Below are positions 1 through 5,916 of a stretch of 27,951 nt of DNA, piece after piece. The notes under the pieces were generated by a model. It saw nothing but the letters and a program-made list of their open reading frames with translations. It was not told where the DNA came from and did not search any database. The stretch covers positions 1 to 27,951 of the forward strand of contig JAMCRS010000005.1 of NCBI GenBank assembly GCA_023380675.1, read 5' to 3'. Numbering within the stretch: position 1 is the first letter of the stretch; each line of letters opens with the position of its first letter. The DNA comes from Chloroflexota bacterium. GTDB lineage: Bacteria; Chloroflexota; Anaerolineae; UBA4142. A program made the translations under genes and the position numbers.

Positions 1-92
1 CGCAGGAACTCGCGGCTTGTGATTCCGCGCCCCGCAACGCCTTCCCGGTATCCCGGTCGATGCGGTTTCTCTGCCGCGTTTGTCTTTTGCAC
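1..92 (-). CDS. 5' end of a minus-strand gene, possible export-signal N-terminus (partial)
   Basis: Only the first 30 codons lie in the window; the gene runs off the left edge. The start is a GTG at 92-90, chosen because AGGAG stands 8 nt upstream of it on the minus strand. The visible peptide is hydrophilic and ends in GRGITSREFLR. This resembles the n-region of a Tat signal (consensus S/T-R-R-x-F-L-K) but has one Arg where two are expected, so Tat export is only a suggestion. Its own promoter, a structured leader and an intrinsic terminator precede it, which implies attenuation control. The function cannot be assigned from 30 residues. Confidence 0.6.
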   Translation of the reverse strand, partial: MQKTNAAEKPHRPGYREGVAGRGITSREFL

Positions 93-139
93 GGTGGCTG
101 CTCCTGTGGTGCGTCTGCCTTACCGAGCTCGCTGGCCTC

Positions 140-178
140 AAAAACGAAAAATCCGCTCTGTGACTTGAGCAGAGCGGA
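140..178 (-). terminator. Intrinsic terminator ahead of the left-edge gene (attenuator candidate)
   Basis: A perfect 9-bp stem (TCCGCTCTG / CAGAGCGGA, 170-178 with 152-160) closes a 9-nt loop. On the minus strand it is followed by five U, CG and five U (151-140). On the plus strand no U-run follows, so it acts on minus transcripts. It sits about 48 nt upstream of the GTG at 92 and downstream of a promoter at 266-274. It can therefore only terminate the leader of that gene, or end a short separate RNA. Confidence 0.75.
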
Positions 179-260
179 CAAAGTAGGGTACGATACGCTC
201 AAGGGGACCAACCCGCCTTGAGCTGACGCCGCGCCAACCTTCGTGGCCAACGCGCCTCCC
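140..260 (-). promoter_or_regulatory. Structured leader RNA, possible riboswitch or attenuator
   Basis: Read on the minus strand from about 260, the leader can form three consecutive hairpins. The first (about 229-253) pairs CGCG, four U-G wobbles and CC around a 5-nt loop. The second is a perfect 8-bp stem, GCTCAAGG (223-216) with CCTTGAGC (204-197). The third is the terminator at 178-152. The terminator loop repeats GCTCAAG (170-164), so the 3' arm of hairpin 2 has two possible partners. This is the architecture expected of a switch, but I do not recognise a known riboswitch class. An independent RNA of about 120 nt is the alternative. Confidence 0.45.
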
Positions 261-265
261 CAGTA

Positions 266-274
266 ATTATATCA
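266..274 (-). promoter_or_regulatory. Extended -10 promoter for the left-edge leader and gene
   Basis: The minus strand reads TGATATAAT, a perfect TATAAT with the TGn extension. No good -35 hexamer is seen 16-18 bp upstream, which is usual for extended -10 promoters. The start of transcription would fall near 259. Confidence 0.55.
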
Positions 275-290
275 CGCTTGCCTGCAATTG

Positions 291-298
291 CCTAAATC
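291..298. repeat. Target-site duplication, left copy (CCTAAATC)
   Basis: CCTAAATC directly precedes the palindromic element at 299-393 and is repeated exactly at 394-401 directly after it. A perfect 8-bp direct repeat abutting both ends of a palindromic element is the signature of transposase-mediated insertion. Confidence 0.8.
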
Positions 299-393
299 CT
301 GGTGGTTACCCACATGTAGGGGCGATCCCTTGTAGTCGCCCACAATTGGGCAGGCACAAGGCGCTGCCCCTACGCGATGTGTACAATCACCAG
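299..393 (+). mobile_element. 95-bp MITE-like palindromic element, copy 1
   Basis: The element begins CTGGTGGTTACCCACATG and ends with the reverse complement of CTGGTGATTGTACACAT, giving imperfect terminal inverted repeats. Nearly the whole element is an imperfect palindrome (TAGGGGC, CTTGT and GCCC blocks recur in each arm), so it can fold into one long hairpin. It encodes nothing credible. It is flanked by CCTAAATC at 291-298 and 394-401. A copy with the same length and one base difference lies in inverse orientation at 27835-27929. The parent transposase is not in the window, and I do not assign an IS family; 8-bp duplications occur in several. Confidence 0.85.
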
Positions 394-401
394 CCTAAAT
401 C
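394..401. repeat. Target-site duplication, right copy (CCTAAATC)
   Basis: This is the exact partner of 291-298, directly abutting the 3' end of the 95-bp element. Confidence 0.8.
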
Positions 402-659
402 GGGCCGCCAGGGCCGTTGCCAAGTCGCTCGACCTGGCTTTCCGACCTCGACCCAAAGGCGAAGGGGGAGCCGCGTTACGGAGAGGGGCAAGCGGGAGGT
501 CATCATCGGATTTGCCCGCCGTGTCGTGCCGCGGTATTCCGGCCTTATGCCATAAACGTTGAGGGTCTATACCTCTTCTGTGGGGGATACCCGGAGCGGT
601 CTTCCGTCGCCACGACCAGATCGAATCCGACTTTTATGCGATGCACCGCAGGGACGCAA
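402..659. other. Intergenic stretch with no supported gene
   Basis: The reading frames here have no convincing start, ribosome binding site or protein-like composition. I see no promoter with both hexamers, no terminator and no RNA family that I recognise. Confidence 0.4.
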
Positions 660-977
660 GTGCTATCTTGGGCGCAGGACAGCGCGGCGGAATCGATTTT
701 CGAGGAAGCCGACCTGTATTTCACTGCATCGCTCGTGCAGGGCGATTTGGCACGCCGCCGGCTGCAGTTGCGTCAAGCGGAAATCGAACGAGAGGGTCCA
801 GCGGGTGCAGCCCGAAGGAAGAGGGCGCTGAGCTCGTCCATCGGGCGCGCACTGGCACACTGTCCGGCGGATCGTTTTCAATGTGCAACTGAGCACGCGG
901 CGCGAGAGACTGTGCGAGACGGCGGACCGACATCGGCCGGCCGCGCAAGAAAGAGGAGGTCAGCGTGGAGCCAGTGA
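660..977 (+). CDS. Possible hypothetical protein of 105 aa (doubtful)
   Basis: An open frame from a GTG at 660 to TGA at 977 encodes a charged, helix-prone segment (near ESIFEEADLYFTASLVQGDL) followed by an Arg-rich tail. A weak AGGGA lies upstream of the GTG. Its last 13 nt overlap the start of the small membrane ORF at 965, which would fit translational coupling. No family is recognised, and the Arg-rich tail may be a by-product of GC-rich DNA. The frame is open upstream to 417, but that part looks random. Confidence 0.25.
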   Translation: MLSWAQDSAAESIFEEADLYFTASLVQGDLARRRLQLRQAEIEREGPAGAARRKRALSSSIGRALAHCPADRFQCATEHAARETVRDGGPTSAGRARKRRSAWSQ

Positions 978-1078
978 TGTGGGGCGACCGGCGCATGCGT
1001 ATACCGTCAGTTGCGTTCAACCTTCTAGCTCTGTTTGGGCTCGCCCTGTTCTGGATCCTGCTCTCCTTGGCGAGCTGA
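965..1078 (+). CDS. 37-aa single-helix small membrane protein
   Basis: GTG at 965 is preceded by AGAGGAGGT (952-960), a near-perfect Shine-Dalgarno sequence with 5-nt spacing; this is the main support. The peptide has a short charged N-terminus (MEPVMWGDRRMR) and then one hydrophobic helix of about 20 residues from position 16 (VAFNLLALFGLALFWILL), ending LAS at TGA 1076-1078. The Arg-rich N-terminus before the helix predicts that end to be cytoplasmic. It resembles the small accessory membrane peptides that accompany transporters or stress systems, but no family is recognised. It converges on the NACHT gene and its terminator. Confidence 0.5.
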   Translation: MEPVMWGDRRMRIPSVAFNLLALFGLALFWILLSLAS

Positions 1079-1149
1079 CAAACGCTCGGGCCCGCGCGTG
1101 GCTCTGAGGTCCAGTGTCCGCGCTCAGTCGCACGTCCACGGAAGCAAAA

Positions 1150-1178
1150 AAGTGCGGCTGGACGGATCAGCCGCACTT
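1150..1178 (-). terminator. Intrinsic terminator of the NACHT gene
   Basis: A perfect 11-bp stem (AAGTGCGGCTG, 1150-1160, with CAGCCGCACTT, 1168-1178) encloses a 7-nt loop. On the minus strand a U-run follows (complement of A at 1146-1151). It lies about 35 nt after the stop codon of the minus gene ending at 1214. On the plus strand it may also stop transcripts of the small ORF ending at 1078, though it has no U-run there. Confidence 0.8.
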
Positions 1179-1213
1179 CGTCTAGTCGAGTCTCCCAAAC
1201 GTGCCTGACGATT

Positions 1214-4200
1214 TCATTCTTCGGATTTTGGCGAGGCCGCGACCCGAAAGCCCACGTAGTCGGTACGCTCCTCCGGCGCGAAATTGAGCCGATAGGCACA
1301 GCGAGCAAAGCTCAAACCGTAGCGCCACGAGCCTCCGCGGACGCAGCGCCTTTCGTCGCTCTCGAGGTACTCGCGGCCGTCATCCGCGGAGTAAGGATAG
1401 TCTGCCTGGACACTGCTGCACCACTCGGCGACGTTGCCAGCCATGTCGAGCGCGAGGTACGGGCTCGCGCCCTGCGGAAATAGCCCGACGGTCGTCGTAC
1501 TCCCGATCGCACATTCGCGAGTATTCGCCTTTTCGTTTTCAAAGCTGTTGCCCCACGGCCATTGCCGTCCGTCGGTCCCGCGTGCGGCCTTTTCCCATTC
1601 CGCCTCGGTGGGCAGCCGGAAATGGCGACCCTGCGAGTCGGTCTTAGTCAGCCAATTGCAGTATGCGATCGCCTCGTACCACGATACGCCGACGACCGGT
1701 TGGTTCTCGCGGTGCCACTGCGGATTGTCCCACCACCTTGGCTTGTCGATGCTATTCATGCTGCGAAAGTCCCAACCGACGTGCGTCCACACGTCTTTGT
1801 GCTTTTCGCTGTAACCGCCGTCGTCGACGAAGCGGCTAAATTGGGCGTTCGTCACGGCGTATTTTGCGATCCAGTATTCACCCAACCCCATTGTGAATTG
1901 CTTGAGGTCTTCGCCCATGATGAACGGGCCCTCCGACACGGTCACGAGTGTGGGGACCTGGACGTACACGTCCGGGCGCAGATCGTGCAGCGCGTTCAAA
2001 TGCACGCCGACCTCGGCCCGCTCCTTTGCCGACAGCGCACCTTGTTCGATAATGCCGGCCAGCCAGTCCTGGAGCTTGCGCAGCGTCGCAAAGTAACGCG
2101 GCGTTGAGGCCCGCTCGCGCAGCCGGATTTCGACCGCCGCGCGTGCGGCGAGCGCGGCGGCGTAGGCGTCTTCGCCGTTGACCGGCAGACCGGCGTGATA
2201 CTCTGTGTTGCACAGTTCGTTGATGAGTGCGACCGCCTGCCCGAAGGCGTGCTGGCGCGCGTGACCTGCCGCGAGCAGGAACACCTCCTGCCACCAGGTG
2301 CGGTCGCCGTGCGCCCACTCGGCAAGGTTCGTCGGAAAATCCTCCGAATTGAGCAGATACCGAGCGGTGAGGAACTCTTGAAACGTTCGGTGCGGGAATG
2401 CAAATGTGTCCGGCCCGCGTTCCATGATCAGGCCGGACCGCGTGCGGATATAATGGATGGTGATGTTCGCCTTGTCCAGGCTGCTTCCCAGCATCGGCGC
2501 GAGCACCGCGCGCAGCTCCTCCCCGCTGATGTCCCCCGTACCGGTCTGGCGGCGGCGCATCCTCCCCTGCCGTTCGTGCGCAACGTATGCGATCTCGTTC
2601 AGCGCCTGCTCCAACCGGTCACGCGTGATCTCGAGCGCGTCGAGGATGCCCTTTTCGGATTCGATCTGGCCGTCCACGTGCATTCGCTTGCTCTGCTGCC
2701 AATAGTCGAGCATCAACTTGACGCAGTCCTCGTACAGGTCCGCGCGGTCCTCGGGCAGGTTGCCCCGCGACGTGTGCAGCGTCGCCATCAAGGTCAGCAG
2801 CAGCGGTTGCTCGGCGAGCGGAACGAGATACGGCAGGTGGCATGCGGCGACGAGAGAGTTCGCTTTGACTTCGGCCAAGCCGCTGTTCAAGCCGGTCGCC
2901 TGGACGACGGCGTTGTACCAGCGCCGCACAAAATCCTCGATCTGGTCGGCGTTGAAGACGCCGAGCGAGATCTCGGAAAAACCGGCGAGTCGCCATTCGC
3001 TCTTCTGATATGCGTACGGGCGGCAGGTGACGATCATCTGGCAGAGCCCGGCGCTGTGGGCATAGTCCTCGATGACCTGCTTGATGATCTCGCGCTGCGA
3101 CTTGGCATCCGGCACCTCGTCCAAGCCGTCGAGCAGAATGATGCCGCCGCGCTCCTGCAAGTGATTCTTCAGCGGTTCGAAAGACGAGCCGAAACCGTGG
3201 CTTTCCAGATCGTGGCAAATGTAATCCCACAGGGCCTGGGCGTTCGCGCCGTGCGGTTTTCGTGTGGTGCTCCAGGCGACCCATTCACGCAGTACGATGC
3301 GGACCGGCAGCTGCGGACCCAATTTCCAGTTCGGCAAGAGTTCCAGCCACTTGCCGTTTGGCTCGATCTGGTCCAGTGCGAGCGCGTAGGCGAGAAAATT
3401 GACAAAAGTCGACTTGCCGGCCCCCGGCGCCCCGAGCAGGACGTGCCGGGTCGACTTGCTGTTCGAGATCGCTTCCAGAATGTTCCGGCTCTTTCGACCG
3501 TATACGCTCGCCTCCTCGAGGTCTACGTAGACGTCGGCCAACTTGATGACATGCTCGCTCGTCGGCGACGCGTACTGCGGGTCGATGACGCCGAGGGGGA
3601 GCAGGTTGCACACGCTCGCCAGATAGCGCAAGTACGGGTTCGGGTCCCAATCCGGCTCTGCGGCGACGGTGCGGACCGCAGGCCCCTTGCCGGATTCGGT
3701 CACGGCGTTGGCGAGCGCCGTCAGGTCCGCGCGCATCTGTCTGAGCGCGGTCTCCACTTTTTCCTGATGACCGGCTTCCAACAAAGGATGGACGTCGGGC
3801 AGGCTGTTTAGCCGACGCCGAAGGTAAAAGAGAAACTCCGCGAGCAGTCCGCGCTGGTCGGGTTCGAGATCGAGCGCGGTGAGAGTCGTATCAGGAATAT
3901 CTTCGAGGAATTGACTGGAGGAAGCGAGGAAGACGAGGCGCATCAACTCGTCGCGCAGCGGCTCTTTGCCCGGCTGAACGATGCGTTGGAGGTTGAGCTT
4001 TTGCGCATACGCCAGAGACTGCGGCTCCCCTTTTTCCTTCGACGCGTCCTCGATCGAGGATTGGACGGCCCGCAGCAGCGCTTCGTCTCTGGCCGCGGTG
4101 TTGTATCCGGCCAGTACGCGCTGTTTGATTTTCTCGGTCAGCGGCTCAAGCGCGGGTTCGACAATGCCATTGTCGACCAATTTCCCTGCGACGCTGGAAA

Positions 4201-4246
4201 CGCCCAAGGCAATCGCCTGAGCCAGCATGACGAGAAGAGCATCCAT
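1214..4246 (-). CDS. NACHT-type STAND NTPase with C-terminal FGE-sulfatase-fold domain
   Basis: The 1010-aa protein has an N-terminal helical region (1-240) starting with a hydrophobic stretch. A NACHT NTPase follows: Walker A GAPGAGKST at 272-280, Walker B IILLDGLDEVPD at 369-380 and MIVTCRPYAY at 404-413. A helical winged-helix/arm region runs to about 760. The C-terminal FGE/C-type-lectin-like domain (768-1005) shows RLPTEAEWEKAARG at 877, GNVAEW at 937, RGGSW at 970 and GFRVA at 999. STAND proteins of this type are switches in which a sensor domain controls oligomerisation, often in defence or programmed death. The two catalytic Cys of true formylglycine-generating enzymes appear to be replaced by Tyr975 and Ala980, so the domain is probably a ligand sensor. 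The ATG at 4246 has AGGAG 8 nt upstream. The gene stands alone with its own promoter and terminator. Confidence 0.9.
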   Translation of the reverse strand: MDALLVMLAQAIALGVSSVAGKLVDNGIVEPALEPLTEKIKQRVLAGYNTAARDEALLRAVQSSIEDASKEKGEPQSLAYAQKLNLQRIVQPGKEPLRDELMRLVFLASSSQFLEDIPDTTLTALDLEPDQRGLLAEFLFYLRRRLNSLPDVHPLLEAGHQEKVETALRQMRADLTALANAVTESGKGPAVRTVAAEPDWDPNPYLRYLASVCNLLPLGVIDPQYASPTSEHVIKLADVYVDLEEASVYGRKSRNILEAISNSKSTRHVLLGAPGAGKSTFVNFLAYALALDQIEPNGKWLELLPNWKLGPQLPVRIVLREWVAWSTTRKPHGANAQALWDYICHDLESHGFGSSFEPLKNHLQERGGIILLDGLDEVPDAKSQREIIKQVIEDYAHSAGLCQMIVTCRPYAYQKSEWRLAGFSEISLGVFNADQIEDFVRRWYNAVVQATGLNSGLAEVKANSLVAACHLPYLVPLAEQPLLLTLMATLHTSRGNLPEDRADLYEDCVKLMLDYWQQSKRMHVDGQIESEKGILDALEITRDRLEQALNEIAYVAHERQGRMRRRQTGTGDISGEELRAVLAPMLGSSLDKANITIHYIRTRSGLIMERGPDTFAFPHRTFQEFLTARYLLNSEDFPTNLAEWAHGDRTWWQEVFLLAAGHARQHAFGQAVALINELCNTEYHAGLPVNGEDAYAAALAARAAVEIRLRERASTPRYFATLRKLQDWLAGIIEQGALSAKERAEVGVHLNALHDLRPDVYVQVPTLVTVSEGPFIMGEDLKQFTMGLGEYWIAKYAVTNAQFSRFVDDGGYSEKHKDVWTHVGWDFRSMNSIDKPRWWDNPQWHRENQPVVGVSWYEAIAYCNWLTKTDSQGRHFRLPTEAEWEKAARGTDGRQWPWGNSFENEKANTRECAIGSTTTVGLFPQGASPYLALDMAGNVAEWCSSVQADYPYSADDGREYLESDERRCVRGGSWRYGLSFARCAYRLNFAPEERTDYVGFRVAASPKSEE

Positions 4247-4323
4247 AAGGCGTACTCCTGGGAAGCATTATGAAGAGCGATCGTACTTGCAGACTGGGTT
4301 AAACGCCTCTAGATTCGCGCGTT

Positions 4324-4352
4324 ATTGTACTCTCGCTTGAACGCGGTGTCAA
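4324..4352 (-). promoter_or_regulatory. Sigma-70 promoter of the NACHT gene
   Basis: On the minus strand a perfect TTGACA (4352-4347) is separated by exactly 17 bp from TACAAT (4329-4324). Transcription would start near 4317, leaving a leader of about 70 nt before the ATG at 4246. This is one of the best housekeeping-type promoters in the window, so the gene is probably expressed constitutively. Confidence 0.8.
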
Positions 4353-4371
4353 CGCCTTTGGCCGGGATGCG

Positions 4372-4563
4372 CTACTCCGACGCAAGCACCCCCTCGAAAG
4401 CTCGCGGCCCACCGAAAGCCGGGTGAGACGCGGCGATTCGGTCTCCCCCACCGACATTCGACGCCCGCAGCTTTTGAAACAATCGCAATTCGCCGCGTCT
4501 CGGGCGGGACCTTTGCTGCTCGAACTCAAGATCCGTGAAGTCAGAGTCCGAATTGTATTGCAC
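4372..4563 (-). CDS. Possible small protein of 63 aa (doubtful)
   Basis: A frame from GTG at 4563 to TAG at 4372 would encode a polar peptide beginning MQYNSDSDFTDLEFEQQRS. No Shine-Dalgarno sequence is visible before the GTG. The only argument for it is a promoter-like TTGACA/TACTAT pair at 4632-4605 pointing into it and otherwise unexplained. No family is recognised. Confidence 0.2.
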   Translation of the reverse strand: MQYNSDSDFTDLEFEQQRSRPRRGELRLFQKLRASNVGGGDRIAASHPAFGGPRAFEGVLASE

Positions 4564-4604
4564 GAAAGCCGGCTTAGCCGCGCGGCGAACTCTGGTCCGA
4601 ACCG

Positions 4605-4632
4605 ATAGTATGCTTATCTCGGCAAATGTCAA
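4605..4632 (-). promoter_or_regulatory. Promoter-like element pointing away from minC
   Basis: On the minus strand TTGACA (4632-4627) and TACTAT (4610-4605) are spaced by 16 bp. It would start a transcript near 4598 that runs towards the NACHT promoter. There is no convincing gene behind it; a small ORF at 4563-4372 or a non-coding transcript are the options. Confidence 0.45.
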
Positions 4633-4698
4633 GGCTTGTGCGTCCCGGTGTGTTGCGACGATCTCGCGTGCCTCACGCGCCTTCACGCGCCGGAATCC

Positions 4699-4727
4699 TT
4701 GACCTTTTCACTCCCTTGGAGTATATT
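4699..4727 (+). promoter_or_regulatory. Sigma-70 promoter of the minC-minD operon
   Basis: TTGACC (4699-4704) is followed after exactly 17 bp by TATATT (4722-4727). Transcription would start near 4734, about 275 nt before the minC ATG at 5008. Confidence 0.7.
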
Positions 4728-4733
4728 AGCGAA

Positions 4734-5007
4734 TGGTGGATTCGCGGGCACGCGCGCGTCGATCGCGCTCGCGCGCCGTCGCGAGGCGATGCCGGCAACG
4801 CAGACTGTGCTGCGGCAAGCGAAATAGCGCGCGGTCTGCGACCGGAAATTGGCCGGACGCATCGGCGTCGAACCGGAACCGGTTGGCAAACCGAGTGATG
4901 GACACATTCAGGTTGGACGGACGCTGTCCCGGGAGGGACAGACGACGTTCCACAGGCAAGGGAGCCGTAGCTCAGAGCAGACTCGTCCAAAGGTGACAAT
5001 CCACAAA
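4734..5007 (+). promoter_or_regulatory. Long GC-rich structured 5' leader of minC
   Basis: The 275-nt untranslated region is much longer than usual. It can form several helices: GCAGAC (4800-4805) with GTCTGC (4834-4839), a CCGG/CCGG stem near 4842-4857, and CTGTCCC-GGGA-GGGACAG (4924-4941), a 7-bp stem with a GNRA-type tetraloop. I compared it by eye with common riboswitch consensus motifs and found no match. The minC frame is open upstream as far as 4849, but residues before 5008 show no MinC similarity and I read this part as untranslated. Confidence 0.35.
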
Positions 5008-5838
5008 ATGGGACTGTTTGGACATCTTCCATCGCAAAAGCCAACCCCGGCCAGCCGCGCCAAAGTACGATTACAAACCCTCCTCGAGCACGAGCGCGTC
5101 GAAGTCAGCCAGGACGAGCTGTCTTCTCCGCTCGCCACGCCGGAGCGATTCTCTGTATCGATCCAGGGCCGGAGCGACGGTCTCGTGCTGCGAGTCGGCG
5201 ACGCGGCGCCCTGGGGCGTCATCCTCAGGGATGTGGAAGATCGCCTCAAGCAGGTCAATACGCGGTCGTTTTTCCAGGGCGCGATGCTCCACCTCGATGC
5301 GGGAAACCGGAGCGTCACCGCCAAGGAAATCGAGGAGCTCACTGCGCTCCTCGCCTATTATGGCGTGACGCTGGCCTCGGTAGTCGACAACTCGACGTTG
5401 ATGCAGACCTACCTGAGCATCCGTTCCGCCATTCCCCCTCCGCCGCGCGAGCGCGCGCAGCTTGAATCCCTCGCCACCTGGAAGACCCGCAACGCCCTGC
5501 ACCAGGGCGTGAGTGGCATCGTCATTCGCCATCCGCTCAAATCCGGCGAGATCCTTCGGCACACGGAAACGCTCGTCATTCTGGGCAACATCCCGAGCGC
5601 GACCGAAGTTGTGACGAGCGGAGACATTATCGTGCTGGGAAGGCTGCGCGGCGTGGCGCACGCCGGCGCCTCCGGCAATGAAAAAGCCATCATTGCAGCC
5701 TTGGTGCTGACGCCCACTCAGCTGCGGATCGGCCAGCATTTCCTGGCCGGCCTCAACTCGCCCGGCGCCGGGCGGACGATAGGGGAATTGGCGCGCGTCA
5801 ACGACGGACACATTGTCGTCGAGCCCTGGCTGAAATAG
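5008..5838 (+). CDS. minC: Septum-site protein MinC with a MinE-like N-terminal segment
   Basis: MinC inhibits FtsZ ring assembly at wrong sites and is recruited to the membrane by MinD. The 276-aa product has the MinC N-terminal FtsZ-inhibiting fold (about residues 48-135; SIQGRSDGLVLRVGDAAPW, FFQGAMLHLD). A short linker leads to the C-terminal beta-helix that binds MinD (about 165-245; SGEILRH, GDIIVLGRLRGVAHAGA, PTQLRIG). Residues 1-30 are unusual. They start MGLFGHL and contain SRAKVRLQ, aligning without gaps to E. coli MinE 1-30, including Ala18, Lys19, Arg21, Leu22 and Gln23. In MinE this part inserts in the membrane and triggers MinD ATP hydrolysis. ATG 5008 is chosen because the MinE-like segment starts exactly there and AAAGGTGA lies upstream. 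minD follows after 78 bp. Confidence 0.93.
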   Translation: MGLFGHLPSQKPTPASRAKVRLQTLLEHERVEVSQDELSSPLATPERFSVSIQGRSDGLVLRVGDAAPWGVILRDVEDRLKQVNTRSFFQGAMLHLDAGNRSVTAKEIEELTALLAYYGVTLASVVDNSTLMQTYLSIRSAIPPPPRERAQLESLATWKTRNALHQGVSGIVIRHPLKSGEILRHTETLVILGNIPSATEVVTSGDIIVLGRLRGVAHAGASGNEKAIIAALVLTPTQLRIGQHFLAGLNSPGAGRTIGELARVNDGHIVVEPWLK

Positions 5839-5916
5839 CCGGCGGCTCCAGGCGAGTCGCACGCAGCGGATCGCCGACCGGCGAAAAACGGAATCCTTGA
5901 AGGTGGAGATTTCTTT

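Noticed and set aside
417..659. Open frame upstream of the doubtful 105-aa ORF
   Set aside because: No start with a ribosome site and no protein-like composition.
1214..1350. Variable repeat of a diversity-generating retroelement in the NACHT C-terminus
   Set aside because: The fold and position fit, but no template repeat or reverse transcriptase is in the window, so no claim is made beyond a suggestion to search.
2195..3811. Long open frame (538 codons) on the plus strand
   Set aside because: It is antisense to the NACHT gene, whose motifs are clear. GC-rich coding DNA produces such mirror frames, and the translation has no domain.
4960..4985. tRNA-like string GTAGCTCAG inside the minC leader
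   Set aside because: It resembles a D-arm, but no anticodon arm, T-arm or acceptor stem follows, so it is chance.
4849..5007. Upstream extension of the minC frame by 53 codons
   Set aside because: The sequence before 5008 is not MinC- or MinE-like, overlaps predicted leader hairpins, and the MinE-like segment begins exactly at ATG 5008.
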